Of a stretch of DNA of 58,422 bases, positions 1 through 11,059 are shown piece after piece. The notes under the pieces are model-generated. The model had not been told where the DNA came from, did no database searches, and was given only the letters and a program-made list of their open reading frames with translations. The position numbers were made by a program, and so were the translations under genes. Each line of letters starts with the position of its first letter. Position 1 is the first letter of the stretch. Origin of the DNA: Pelomyxa schiedti (taxonomy: Eukaryota; Evosea; Pelobiontida; Pelomyxidae); contig JAHLWZ010000888.1 in assembly GCA_020536535.1 (NCBI GenBank), positions 1-58,422 on the forward strand. The letters are read 5' to 3'.

Positions 1-1888
1 ATTGTAACAACTTACTCTTTACCAATTCTGCTAGATGGTAACCCCATCACAGTAACTGTGCCTGAAAAACCCAGAGCAGTTAGACTTCCTCCAATGAGAA
101 CCATAGCTGCGGTGATTACACCCACGAAACCGTCTTTCAGTCCAAGTGCTATACTACCAAGCTTCGGCCTAAAAGCCCACAGAATGTCCTACCGAAAGAG
201 TATGAAAGTGGCCAAAATGGAGACGGCAAATGATCCGGAAGAACTACGAAACTCGAAGTTAAGGGCGCTTGTTGTAAGCGAGTTGATAACAACAGAGGGG
301 AAATATGTTGAGGACTTGGCAACATTCTTTGTTGTATATGGTAATCAAATTAAAGTTGAATATGCATCCCAACCTGAAATGGTAGTCCCATACCATTGAC
401 TTTTTACCAATTTTTCACAGGCCGTTTTGATTGTACAATTTTCCACTATGGAACAAATTTATGAACTGAACCGCCAATTTTTTCGAATGTTATCTCCCTC
501 ACCAACAGGACCAGTGGTTCCTGTGGGTGAAATAATGAGAGCATTTGTACTCCTTCTCATCCTCATCCGTATTGATCAACTTGTTAGATTTAGGTTTGTG
601 GTTTGGATTACTATGCTGTATTTTGTAACCAACAAGAAGCGACTTTACACACCTTCAACACCTTAATGGTCAAAAACCCAAAGTTTGCTGCTTTTGTCAA
701 GGTCATAAACAATGTCCTATTTTCTGTACTCTTTATTCACTTCAGAATAGAGATGTTCCACCGAAGTTCGGGGTGCACATTCTATTCCCGATTACGTAGG
801 TTGGTGCTTGTTTGTTTCCTTGTTATGTTTCGCTGTTTCTAATAGCAAGTGACGTTTACCACAGCAAAACCTTTCCAGAGGCTCTTGAAGTACCCTCTGC
901 TGCTAAAAGTGCATAAATTCCCCTTGCAATGCTTCTCTGAAGTTCCTCTACAGGAAATAATCAAGTATACGAGCGCTTCAGACCCGGAACTTCCAGTAAT
1001 AAAAGAAGCCCTAGCTATTCTACTCTCTGCTATAGAGAAAATCAATAGCAATAAAGCTCATTCAGACAGTTTGCGTACATTGATTAATCTCAACCGCAGC
1101 ATTGTGGGGACCAAAGTATCTTACCAGTCCTAATTCATTCTTCATGTGTAACATACCTAAAGCAAAAAAACTTGGTGCATCCTGGGCGTACATTAATCTT
1201 TGAAGCTTTGCTAGTTAAGATAGAAAAAAAGTCACTGGAACCCCGAAAGTGCTTTTTATTTAATGACGTGGTAAGTACATCATATCTTTGTTCCTCACTG
1301 AAGGTTCTGCAAGTTCCTGGAGTGCAAAGAGTTCAAAGACGCCACTGGTGACAAATTAAAAATTATCAAGTACATGTCGTTGCGGTATCTGGAAGTTGAG
1401 GATGTGCCAGATAAGGGTGGTATGCCACGCTTCATACACCACAAAACAAAACGAAAAACCCTGGCAAAAAAATCAAACCAAAACCAAAAGACCTGAGGGA
1501 TGCATTACGCGTGAGAATCTTCAAAGATGAGGATTCAACCAACCCCCGGAGACCCACCTTTCTACACTCCTCCATGTCCGATGTGTTCTCCACAATGGAG
1601 AGCCAACCAATACCAACAACACCCGGCGGCACCGCAATTGGAATCCCATCACATTCAGTTTCACAGCCTGCCTTATTCAACAACAACACACAGTCACCCT
1701 ACAGCCAGTCCACTCTAGACACACACTCCCAGTCCTCCCAGCCACACGCCATTGCACTGTACTGTTTCCCAACCCCTGCTGACAAAAAAGCCTGGTTCAC
1801 AAAGATAAAGTAAGTTGTGGCCACTATTTTGTTACTAGCTCAAATATCGGCTAGGTATCTGCAGGAAAACCAAGACACACTATTCTGA
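1..1888 (+). CDS. RhoGEF, DH-PH protein (5' partial)
   Basis: Guanine-nucleotide exchange factor for Rho-family GTPases, acting at membrane or cytoskeleton. The reading frame is open to the left window edge, so the N-terminus lies outside. A DH domain is spread over several exons. CR1 is recognisable around 230-330 (LRALVVSELITTEGKYVEDL), and the CR3 helix motif KPFQRLLKYPLLLK is at about 868-910. Downstream exons (about 1150-1440) look like PH-domain strands, and the PH C-terminal helix with its Trp (ADKKAWFTKIK) is at about 1780-1810. A Ser/Thr/Gln-rich insert interrupts the PH domain at about 1530-1740. The last exon is inferred from a donor at 1809 and an acceptor before a GTATCTGCAG start, giving YLQENQDTLF and a stop at 1888. 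The exon-intron structure is not fully resolved. The DH assignment is firm; the GTPase target is unknown. Confidence 0.8.
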
Positions 1889-1981
1889 AGCAAAAAAAAA
1901 TACACCATGTTTGTTCTTAGTATGTGGGAATGAAGGAAAAAAGATTTTTTCTTTTACCAACACAACAAAACTGTTCACCTT

Positions 1982-3183
1982 TCAACTGGAATTTGGGTGT
2001 TCCACAACGTAACGTTCCACTTCTTCAGGTGTATTATCTACCAATTGCCTTGTGAGCTCCACACGTTGTCTTAGTTGATCATTGGAAAATGTAGGACGCA
2101 TTATTGGCTCCCAAGGAGGCAGGTCTCCCTGCTCCATTGGATCAATAGACCGCATCCTAGGTAATGTCAATGTAAATAAATGATAATGAGCAAGTGCTAC
2201 CAGTTGAGGTGTCGGTGGATCACACCAGTTTCAGGGTGCCTTCTAGTGTAATGCAGAATATCTTGTGAAAGGGTTAGTGTTAAGATTTGTTGGTGTAGAC
2301 AAACAGCCGTTTCCAATAGGATTGCTTGCATTTTTTACTTCAGCTACAAATTCCGGTCTCATTGTGCGTTCTAGAAGCAGTCGGAAAGTGTAACTAATTC
2401 CGTGATGGCACACAACTAATTTAGGGAATTTGAGAAAACTGGATAGCAGGGCAAAGATTACCAACTACACGCATTCCCCCGCAACGATTTGCAAGCTTCC
2501 TAATAAACTTATCAACACGAAGGCATGCATGCCCAATAGATTCGTCACCTACATCGCGGTGAGATAGGAAGAGGAAAAGGAGATTTACCAGTGAGATCTT
2601 GTGGACCTTCTGGAGGTGCTCTAGTCTTATCTCTAAAACCCGACCTGCAATCTCTGAGTGGCGTGGCAGAGAAATGTAATGTACCTTATAAAAAAGTCAG
2701 TTGTCCAACAAGCATCAGGTAGTCCCAGCTCAGCCGCAGTTTCCAGAGTACGTAGGTACCTAGATTCGGTAAAAGAATAGTTGCTGCTGCAATAATATAC
2801 TCGCTACAGAAGTGGAAATCAACAGTCCCAACATGTGTCTTTATGTAATTTCCAGCCTGAAGAGCTCAGGTGAAATTGAGAGATCTGAGAAGTAGTCATA
2901 CATGCTGTGACTGGATCCTGCCTTTTTGAGTGAGTCGATAGTCTGAGGAAGGACGATCCGCCAGAAGGGTGTTGGGTGTGGGTGATCTCGGAGTTCCTTC
3001 ATCGATGTGATCTCTACTCCTTCCATTCCTCAGTTTGAGGAGGTTACCTTCACTCTCCCCATGCCTGATGATGATTAAATCTACAGGCTGTTTGAAAAAA
3101 ATCAGTGTGGTTCCACCAACGTAACAAGATACCATGTTTTCATATTCCAGGGAATTTTTCTCTATGTAAACAGCTGGTGGCAT
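1982..3183 (-). CDS. Histidine phosphatase (phosphoglycerate mutase-like), paralogue B
   Basis: Member of the histidine phosphatase superfamily, whose members transfer phosphate through a phospho-histidine. The canonical motif IIRHGESEGN is intact at about 3060-3090. A second catalytic-region motif, VVCHHGISYTFRLLLERT, lies at about 2360-2420. Exon 1 begins at the ATG at 3183 (MPPAVYIEKNSLEYENM). It is followed by an intron of exactly 45 nt with no stop codon in frame, then PVDLIIIRHG. The last exon starts MRSIDPMEQGDLPPW and ends at 1982. The gene lies directly downstream of, and on the same strand as, a paralogue with the same exon plan, so the pair is a tandem duplication. Substrate cannot be told from sequence; sugar phosphates or small phosphoesters are typical of the family. 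Confidence 0.75.
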
Positions 3184-3237
3184 GTCAATGACTCGGTCAG
3201 AGTTTCTTTATTTGATAAAGAAAAACAAATCAGTATG

Positions 3238-4534
3238 TCAATGTTTTCCAGTGGTGTCTACCCACGTTGTAGGTTTCTGGTACAATCGCCAAAAGTCTTC
3301 AATTTCTTCGGTAGAGTTGTCTACGAGGAGAGGTGTCTTGTCAGCAAGTTCTCTCAGCTCGGAGTTGGTGAATGACGTTGGAATGATTTCTTGCCATGGG
3401 TGAGGAGTCCGCACCTTCAGAGGGTCCACAGATCGCATCCTTTTCAGGAAGTTTAATTTTCCCTTTTACTTATCTTCAAAGCACACCACTTAAGGTGAGT
3501 GTGAATAACACCAGTGTCTGGATCTCTTCTTGAATAATGCAAGATATCTTTATTTGGTCACTTTCAAATTCAAATCAATCAACCAAGAACAAACTGCATG
3601 TAGACACAGTATCTGTTCTCTTATTCCACTCTTCTTCAAATTCGGGACTCATAGTTCGCTCAAGTAATAGTCGGAAGGTGTAGGTGAGACCAGGGTGACA
3701 AACAACTGAATATTTTCGCTCAAAAAGAGAGAGTGGAAAGTGGCACCGACCTATGACGCGCATGCCAGAACAGCGATAGGCAATTTTCTGTAAGAATTGA
3801 TCCACACGAACAACGGTATTCGCTACAGATTCTGCTCCTTCAGACATTTAAGGAGATTTACTTCAAGTAATCAATGCCCACCTGGTGCTTGATAAAAGAA
3901 AAAATCATTAATAGCTCTCCGCCTCTCTTCCTCAGGGTATAACCTATCAGTTTCCTCTTTATCCATTCCCACTATTCCGAAATCTCGCTCTCTAGAAGAT
4001 TTTTAATACAAAGAACTCGAGAACCACCAACCTTATGTAAAAATCAGTCGTCCAGCAAGCGTTGGGAAGTTCAAGACTGGCTGCACTTTCCATAGTTCTC
4101 ACATACCTTAAAAGAGATAAGTTAAGGAGGGAGGTGGGGAGTATTCGTTACTCGCTGCAAAAATGAAAGTCGAACGGGCCAATTTCTGATTTGATAAAGT
4201 CACCAGCCTACAGATGTAAGAAAACAATACTCTATATCTTTGGGAAATCTCTCACGGCTTTAGCTTGCAGCCTGCCCTTTTGTGTTAACCTGAACTCAGA
4301 TCTTTGTCTATCAGCCACAGGTGCAGGTGGAGATCGTCGGTGCAAAATACTGCCTTCGTTTTCACCATGTCCAACAATCACTAAGTCCACGGGCTACAAA
4401 GATTACTTGTTGTCTTTGTAAACACAAAGTGCGGACTGCACCCAGTAAAAAAAAAAAAAGAGCAATGATTGCATCAACAGATCGAACGTTACCATGTGGT
4501 CATAAACAAGCGAGTTTTTGTGCACCGCATCCAT
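3238..4534 (-). CDS. Histidine phosphatase-like paralogue A, altered RHG motif
   Basis: Tandem paralogue of the gene at 1982-3183. Exon 1 from the ATG at 4534 reads MDAVHKNSLVYDHM and matches paralogue B's first exon. After an intron comes PVDLVIVGHGENEGS at about 4345-4395. The invariant phosphate-binding Arg of the RHG motif is therefore Gly here, and the Asn after the EG is Ser, while the His is kept. Other family segments are present: YVRTMESAASLELP (about 4075-4110), GIVGMDKEETDRLYPEERR (about 3920-3980), SVVCHPGLTYTFRLLLERT (about 3660-3715) and the final exon MRSVDPLKVRTPHPW ending at 3238. Family knowledge says the Arg is needed for catalysis, so this copy may be a pseudoenzyme or altered in activity. 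Its exons are otherwise open, which argues against a recent pseudogene. Confidence 0.7.
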
Positions 4535-4868
4535 GTCCTACACACCACCCGGTGATAGATTTCGATCGAAAGAATGAATCTCGACAGGCAGGGCCTCGAT
4601 TTTCATGTCCAATTTTCACTCTCTTCTCCTTCCTCATATGGACAGTGTCAGATGAAAAAACCTCCCATGGCGAGTAACCATCTGGAACTCGGAACACTTC
4701 CGGACCACAAGAACCCCCTGCAGGGGAGTAATGCCACCGCCCACGGTGTGTTGCCTCTGAGGAGAGACCTGTCAGTAGCCCAGAAATCGACGAGATACAA
4801 CCAGGGAAAAACATCAGAATTATGTGAAGTAAAAAGGTGCACCTTTTTTTTGTTCTGGAACGAAGTAG
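4535..4868. other. Intergenic region with no recognised gene
   Basis: Lies between the start of phosphatase paralogue A and the stop of the RING protein, both on the minus strand. Overlapping open frames exist on both strands, but none has a recognisable domain or continues a neighbouring gene. It presumably carries the 3' UTR of the RING gene and the promoter of paralogue A. Confidence 0.4.
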
Positions 4869-7122
4869 TTACAAATCCACACCAGAATTGAACACCTTTA
4901 TGAATTGCTGGGCCTTGCCTCTGCACACAGGGCATTCACCTTTGCTTGACTGCAGTTGTGTTGCACATGCTTCACATAGGCACAGGTGACCACACGGTAC
5001 TGCCAGGAATGTGGCTGTTCCTTGCCAGCACACCACACAAACTTGTGCAGAAGGCTCTGGAGCCTTGGTTACTGTGTTGGTGCTTGTTGTTGGTGTTGTG
5101 GCGCCAGTTGGTGGTGCGGTGCTGGCTACTGAGGAAGCGGCTGTTGAAATAGTAGAGACTGTAACTTTGTTGCCTCCGCGTGCTCCGCGGCGACTTGCTT
5201 TGAGGGGCAGCATTCCTTTCTAAAGTGCGATTAAATGCAAAGTATAGAAATTTGTCAAACTACCTTTCTTGCACAAGGGTTGCAGTACTGTAAACTTGGA
5301 TCTTTAACTCGTGGCTTCCCGCACTCAAGACACACACCAAGAGACGCTCTGCCCCCCCTCTCACCTCTATCTCCTCTTCCTCGGCTGCAGCATTGCTGGC
5401 AAGAGGCACTTTGTTGATGAAATGTTGCAACCTAACGCCGGAATTAGACAAGCAAGCTGGAAATGAAAAATGAAACCAGTTCAAATGCTCCAAGACCTGG
5501 AAGAGCTACACTACTCTTCTCAATTGTTGCTTCAAGTATTTTGTTTAGTACCTTCCTGTCAAAGTCAAGCAAGGGTTTAAACCCTCTGCACTCACTGCAC
5601 TTCATTACCTATAAATATTAATCAACACGTTCGTGATTTCATGTTCACATACCACTTGTTTAGACTTGCACTGCTGACATAAAGGACACTGCCCAATTAA
5701 GTCCAGAGGTTCTGGAAACGCCTGAGTACAGGCTGCGCACACCTTTTTAGAATTCAGTATTTCATAGAAAGGAGGGTAAAGTACTCTTGGATTAACAACT
5801 GGTGCTTGTACCTCGGTTCGCGCAAAAAAGGGTGTTGCAGCTGTGGTTGTTGGGAACATTTGTGGCTGCACCGTATTTGTTGCTACCATGGGTGTCTGTG
5901 CCACAGTTGATCCAAAAAATGGAGGTTGTTGCACTACGTTTGGCACAAGACATGGTGTCTGAACAGTGGTTGTTGCAAGAACCGGTGGTGGAATGGGGTG
6001 CTGCAACGCAGGTGGGAATGTTGCACTACCAGAAACCGGGCCTTTAGCGCATTCAGTGCAGAAGACGGTTCCAGATCTCATCTCAAGTTGTTTTTATTTA
6101 GAAAAGTTAAATTGGGAGAGCAAGTGTACTTTCATGACTATTCCCTCTGTAGCAGTTTCCTGCGATTAGGTCATTTGCGGAAAATTACAGGAGAAATACG
6201 TCATACCAGCATCATTGAGCACCGGTTTTTATCTGTGATAGCTAATTGTGACCAAGCCTTGAGTTCATTGCAAGTACTGCACCGTACCATCTTGAGGAAT
6301 GTATGAGAGGTGAAAAAAAACCATGGTCTCCACAACCTTCCTGCTGGCTATACAAGTATGGCACAGGGAGAATTTCGGTTTCACGCCAAACTTTGGATTA
6401 GAGCGGGTCACAACAGGGCCCCCACAAGCAGCGCAGACTTTATTTGATTTCTTGTGTGATGCAGAAGCCATTGCGCTAGCAGGGGGCATAGCAAACGCCG
6501 TCGGCGAAGATGTAGTCGACATTACGGGAGTGTACCCAGTACTTGGAAAGGCCTGAGGGGGCTGAGTAAAGGGTTGAGGGATTTGGTTAAAGGGCTGCGG
6601 GTGTTGATAGAATTGAGGAGATGCGGGCATCACGCCGAACGGAGTCTGGGGAACCAGCAGCCCAACGAGAGGGGAAGTAGGCGGAGGGGCAGTGGAGGCG
6701 GAGGGAATTATGGGCATCCCCAGCGCCGACGACCCACCGTTTGCCGTGGCGCCCCCGCCGCCGAGAACCATCGGCCCGTTGTTGTTGTTGTTGTTGTTGT
6801 TGTAGTAGTACTGCATTGGCAAGGGAGGAGCACTCGCGAATGCAACTGCTGCTCCCCCCGTGGCCGTCGTCGTACTGTAACCACCACCACCACCACCAGT
6901 TGTTGTTGTTGCTGCTGTGGTGGCAGCAAATGGCGTCGTCGAAGATTCCGTCGCAGAAGTCAGCACAGACGCGTCGTCGTCGTCAAAGTCGACGTCGTCT
7001 GCGGCCGCCGCGGCAGAAGTGGTGTTGTTGCCGTGGCGCGAGGCCCCTCGTGGTTGTCGCGGCGGCCTCTCTCTGCGCTCTCTCTTCTCTCCCCCTGTGG
7101 TACGTGTGGTGTTAGTAGTTTG
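4869..7122 (-). CDS. Multi-zinc-finger protein with C-terminal RING
   Basis: Probable E3 ubiquitin ligase. The last exon (4869-5213) ends in a C3HC4 [24 protein letters not shown], then CEAC and CPVC. Upstream are two related cysteine modules: [10 protein letters not shown]...LCHTC followed by [12 protein letters not shown] (about 6480-6230), and [10 protein letters not shown]...CPLCQQC followed by MKCSEC (about 5740-5570). Between and beyond them are further CxxC pairs: FCTECAKG (about 6060) and CLECGKP...YCNPC (about 5330-5275). The N-terminal part (6500-6960) is disordered: Thr/Gly runs, eight consecutive Asn and Pro/Gln-rich stretches. An acidic DDVDFDDDD tract lies near 6990. The frame is open to about 7122 with no ATG, so the start codon must be in a further upstream exon. 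Family members are not recognised beyond the RING. Confidence 0.65.
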
Positions 7123-7382
7123 TCATTCCTTGGGACAGGGGTGTCTCACGCTGCCTGTGGCCCCGCATCAGATATCTAATCACCTGCTGTATCTCTGGTT
7201 CAGATGTGTTCGGTGAAGGTCATTCAGATCCGTTCTCATCAATCTCGGGAAATTTCCATTCTCCTTTGTTTGTTGGTTACTACGAAGTTGAGCAAGCCGC
7301 CGCCAATAAGTTGGGCTGGAGGTCTTTTAAGGCAATATGGAGCAACAATAAGCCGCTACGAAACAAGATAAAGAAAACCCTT
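7123..7382. promoter_or_regulatory. Putative bidirectional promoter, RING gene / actin A
   Basis: Gap between the leftward RING gene and the rightward actin A. It probably contains the missing first exon of the RING gene and the actin 5' UTR. A pyrimidine-rich CT block lies at about 7066-7094. No TATA element is obvious. Confidence 0.35.
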
Positions 7383-8592
7383 ATGGACGCGGAGGAAGGG
7401 GAAGTGCGGGCAATAGTTTTTGACAATGGCTCAGGATTTTTCAAGGCTGGTTTTGCTGGCGAGGATTCCCCTCGGGCTATTTTTCCGGTGCGGTTCTATC
7501 TCTACCGTAGAGTACTTCATTTTTTTATTAATATACCGCACCTTATTAACTAATTTTGGCATGCAGTCAATTGTTGGGTGTCCCTGCGCAGGAACTGTTC
7601 CTGGACAGAAGGCCACCTACGTCGGGGAGGTGGCAAATCCGAGGTGTATCATGAAGTACAGGTACCCAATCGAACGTGGCAGGATCACAAACTGGGATGA
7701 TATGGAGGCCATATGGCGCCACGCCCTCACGAATGAGTTGCACGTGAAACCAGAGGAGCACCCGATCCTGCTAACCGACGCTCCCCTCACACCAAAGACC
7801 CACCGCGAGAAGATGACCGAGCTCCTGTTCGAGACATTCAACACCCCGGCAATGTACGTATCCCTTCAGGCCCCTCTATCCCTATACAGCGCGGCAAGAA
7901 ATACGGGCATAGTCCTGGACACTGGCCATGGTGTTACCCAGATTGTGCCAGTCTGTGGGGGCTACCCACTCTCACACGCTATTCGCAGGCTGGATGTTGC
8001 CGGCAGTGACCTCACCAGCCACATGATGACGCTACTGGCTCAGCGTGGCTACTCACTTATGACAAGCAGAGCTCAGCACGAAGTTGTGCGTTACATCAAG
8101 GAGAACCACACATATGTTGCCTTGGACTTTGAGGCTGAGATGAATACTGCTGCCAAATCGTCAGCCCTTGAAAAGAGCTACGAGCTTCCTGATGGAGAGC
8201 TGATTACCATAGCCAGTGAGAGGTTCATGTGCCCCGAGGCACTGTTCAAACCGTACATCAGTGGTGTGGATGCTCCCGGAATCCATGAAGTATGCTACCA
8301 GTCCATCACATGGTGTGACCGCGAGCTCCGTGAGCATCTCTACTCCAACATTGTGCTGTCTGGTGGCACATCTTTGTTCCCGGGATTAGCTGAGAGGATG
8401 CAGAAGGAGATGACAATCCGCGCACCAGCAAACGTGAAGGTCAATATCATTGCACTGCCAGAACGCAAGATCTCAGCGTGGATTGGAGGATCAATCCAGG
8501 CATCTCTGAGCACATTCCAGCAGATGTGGATCGGCGTGGAAGAGTACGCCGAGTCTGGCCCTGCCATTGTCCATCGCAAGTGCCACTTCTGA
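7383..8592 (+). CDS. Divergent actin A
   Basis: Actin family protein of about 376 residues, the normal actin length. Exon 1 is 7383-7487; an intron at 7488-7566 (GT...AG, 79 nt) splits it after AIFP, and exon 2 runs to 8592. Key segments: [17 protein letters not shown] (P-loop 1), [28 protein letters not shown], the P-loop 2 segment [45 protein letters not shown] and C-terminus IVHRKCHF. In muscle-actin numbering Asp157 is His, His161 is Gln and methyl-His73 is Arg; Gln137, Asp154 and Asp11 are kept. It is well below conventional-actin identity but keeps length and fold landmarks, so it may be a specialised actin rather than an Arp. It is convergent with actin B, which has an intron at the same position. 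Confidence 0.9.
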
Positions 8593-8714
8593 GACAGTCG
8601 TCTGACACATCTAAGACGGTTTTTGTTGTAGGTTTTTAAATATAGACCGAGAAAATCCAGATAATTATTTCTTTGGGAATTTACAAAGACTGTGAATTGA
8701 TGTTACAAGTGTTA

Positions 8715-9500
8715 TTATGGTTGGTTGGGGAGGTTGCTGAATTTCCTTCTCAGTTTGGTGGTGTCTATGTTGTCATAGTCAAAATTGGGGTCCAGAGTGA
8801 ATGGCCTCACAGAGTCCTACCACAAAGGCATAAGGTGATAGGGTTTTGGATTTTGTAGTACACACCTCCGGGGAAGAATCAGTGGCTGTTATTGCTGGTG
8901 AGCCTGAGTGTTCCAATTCGTCTTCCTCTGGCAGGTAGTTATTTATCTGCCCAAGAGGCTTAAGTAGACAAAATACAGTCGATTAGATGCGTAGTACAAT
9001 GAGAGGCCATGGTCTTGGTGGTGGTTCTTGTTCTGGTGTGAATTGTGTGACTGGGAAAGCCTCACAATCTTCATCTACGTTATAATTGATCCTGCCCGCA
9101 GGATCAGAATCACCAGTCCCCTGAATGTCTGGGCAGACCATCAGAAAGTGAATGTGAAATCCTCGTGGTTACCAATTTGCTCTGTTGTTACATTAGCAAA
9201 TTCGGCACAATCCCGCGGAGCAAATGGGTGCGGCAGATCCTCAATGTATTCCAGCGTTGTGGGCGTGGGAGCCTCGGTGCCAAGAAAAAGATGTGTGCCA
9301 CTGTTGGGGGAACACAGAGAAGGGAAGGTCAAGCCCTTTTTTAGGTTTTGTTGGTTGTTGTTCAGCAGAGGGAGACGGCATTTGACTGAAACAGACTGGA
9401 CGAAACGACACACATCGAAATCTGAATTGAGGAAAGAGAACATAGAGCAGAAATCCTCGTAGCTCTGTGCATTCCATGTTGCGGTGCCCTTATCCCCCAT
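8715..9500 (-). CDS. Small unknown gene between the two actins
   Basis: Not recognised. The first exon from an ATG at 9500 reads MGDKGTATWNAQSYEDFCSM and continues to about 9141. An alternative ATG at 9542 adds MYFLPEKKITIVAL. Short exons then follow across stop-free, protein-like stretches: DSDPAGRINYNVDEDCEAFP (about 9115-9055), NNYLPEEDELEHSGSPAIT (about 8950-8895) and PFTLDPNFDYDNID (about 8800-8760), ending KFSNLPNQP at the stop at 8715. Splice sites are typical (acceptors ending CAG). Acidic and proline-rich with no domain I can name. It starts only some 60 nt after the stop of actin B on the same strand, so the spacing is extremely tight. Exon joins are my inference; the coding character rests on several consecutive open, non-repetitive exons. 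Confidence 0.5.
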
Positions 9501-9557
9501 CAAAGCAACGATCGTGATTTTTTTTTCTGGTAAAAAATACATCAACGAAAATTCAAA

Positions 9558-10732
9558 TCAAAAAGCTCCTTCAGTTCGGCACTTGCGGTGGACAATGGCA
9601 GGGCCAGACTCGTCGTACTCTTCCTTGCTGATCCACATCTGCTGGAATGTGCTCAGAGATGCCAGGATTGATCCTCCAAGCCACGCTGAGATCTTGCGTT
9701 CCGGCGGGGCAACGATCTGTATCTTAACCGTTGGTGGTGCGAGGATTGTCATCTCCTTCTGCATTCTCCCTGCGAAGCCTGGGAGCATTGATGTGCCTCC
9801 CGACAGCACAATGTTGCCGTATAAGCTCCGCCTGATATCAACATCACAAGCCATGATGGAGTTGTAGCACATCTGGTGGATACCAACATCACCCCTGCCA
9901 AGGAGTGCAGGCTGGAATAGTGCCTCTGGACATCTGAACCTCTCAGTGCCAACATTGATGAACGTTCCATCAGGAAGCTCGTAGCTTTTCTCTGGCGAGG
10001 ACGCAGAGATTCCCATCTCAGCTTCCGCGTCCAAGGCCACGTAGGCGAGCTTCTCCTTGATGTCACGCCCAAACTCGCGTGGGTGCTTGGTTATGATTGA
10101 ACAACCACGCTCATTTAGCAGTGTCATCATGTAGTTGCTCAGATCGCAGCCCGCCAAGTCCAATCTGCGGGTGCAGCCTTCAGGTATTACGGCCTCGAGG
10201 ATTGGAACAGTCTGAGTTACGCCATCTCCGGTTTCCACCACGATTCCAGTGGCTCTGCCTGATGCATAGAGTGACAAGCGCCCTACGACGCCAACGTAAA
10301 ACGCTGGAACGTTGAATGTCTCGAACATGATCTGTGACATCTTCTCGCGGTTTGGCTTGGGGTTCAGGTGAGCCTCGGTAATTAGGACTGGGTGCTCCTC
10401 ACATGCAACATGGAGCTCGTTGTCGAATGTGTGGTGGAATATCTTCTCCAAGTCATCCCAGTTTGTGACGATGCCACGCTCGATTGGGTACTGCAGGGTG
10501 AAGATGCCTCGCTTGCTCTGGGCCTCATTTCCAACACAAAAATCATCATTGATCCTATACCCCTGGGGGCGACCAATGATGGTCTGACTATATGTAAGAG
10601 TTGTACTACTGAGCAACAGTTGAAGTTACACACAGGAAAAAGGTCACGGGGCGCGTCGTCACCACCGAAGCCGGCCTTGAACATTCCAGTGCCATTGTCA
10701 AATACAAGTGGCTGTATGTCCTCTCCTTCCAT
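9558..10732 (-). CDS. Divergent actin B
   Basis: Actin family protein of about 374 residues. Exon 1 (10732-10634) starts [21 protein letters not shown] 50-nt intron (10633-10584) follows after DLFP, at the same codon position as in actin A. Exon 2 starts [15 protein letters not shown] and ends KCRTEGAF. In muscle-actin numbering Gln137 is Val ([10 protein letters not shown]), Asp154 is Glu (ETGDGVTQ), His161 is Gln and His73 is Arg, whereas Asp157 and Asp11 are kept. Gln137 positions the attacking water in ATP hydrolysis, so weakened ATPase is expected (inference). The C-terminal half is close to conventional actin ([45 protein letters not shown]). It shares Arg73, Gln161 and the intron with actin A, so the two are probably duplicates. 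Arp identity is unlikely given the lack of insertions. Confidence 0.9.
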
Positions 10733-11059
10733 TCTTTCTTGTATTTTGTTTGTGGTATGTTTTTGCAGGATGTAACAAAAAGGTAGTTCAACGTTTTCGC
10801 AGATCAGTGAGACCAACTTCTCTTCCCAACTTAGTCTACAGTGCGGGAACAATCCAGGGTTCAATTGATTGGGTGAAGAACAACTAAGGAAAGTGTGAGC
10901 GAGCCTCGGACGCAGGACCAAGACTGCATCTAGATATCACTCAGGAGGAGGAATGATGTTTCGTTTCATCTCATTGGTGTCGGCCAATCTCAATAACACA
11001 GGACGAAATGATCAGAACTCCTGAAAAAAACCCCACGAGCTACGGACACGATCCGCAAT
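10733..11059. promoter_or_regulatory. Putative bidirectional promoter, actin B / SCAPER-like
   Basis: A 327-bp gap between two divergently transcribed genes. It must hold both 5' UTRs and core promoters. No further open frame or clear motif was seen. Confidence 0.35.

Noticed and set aside
6741-7115. Plus-strand ORFs with Cys/His runs opposite the RING gene
   Set aside because: Mirror of trinucleotide repeats coding poly-Asn and Thr/Gly in the minus-strand gene.
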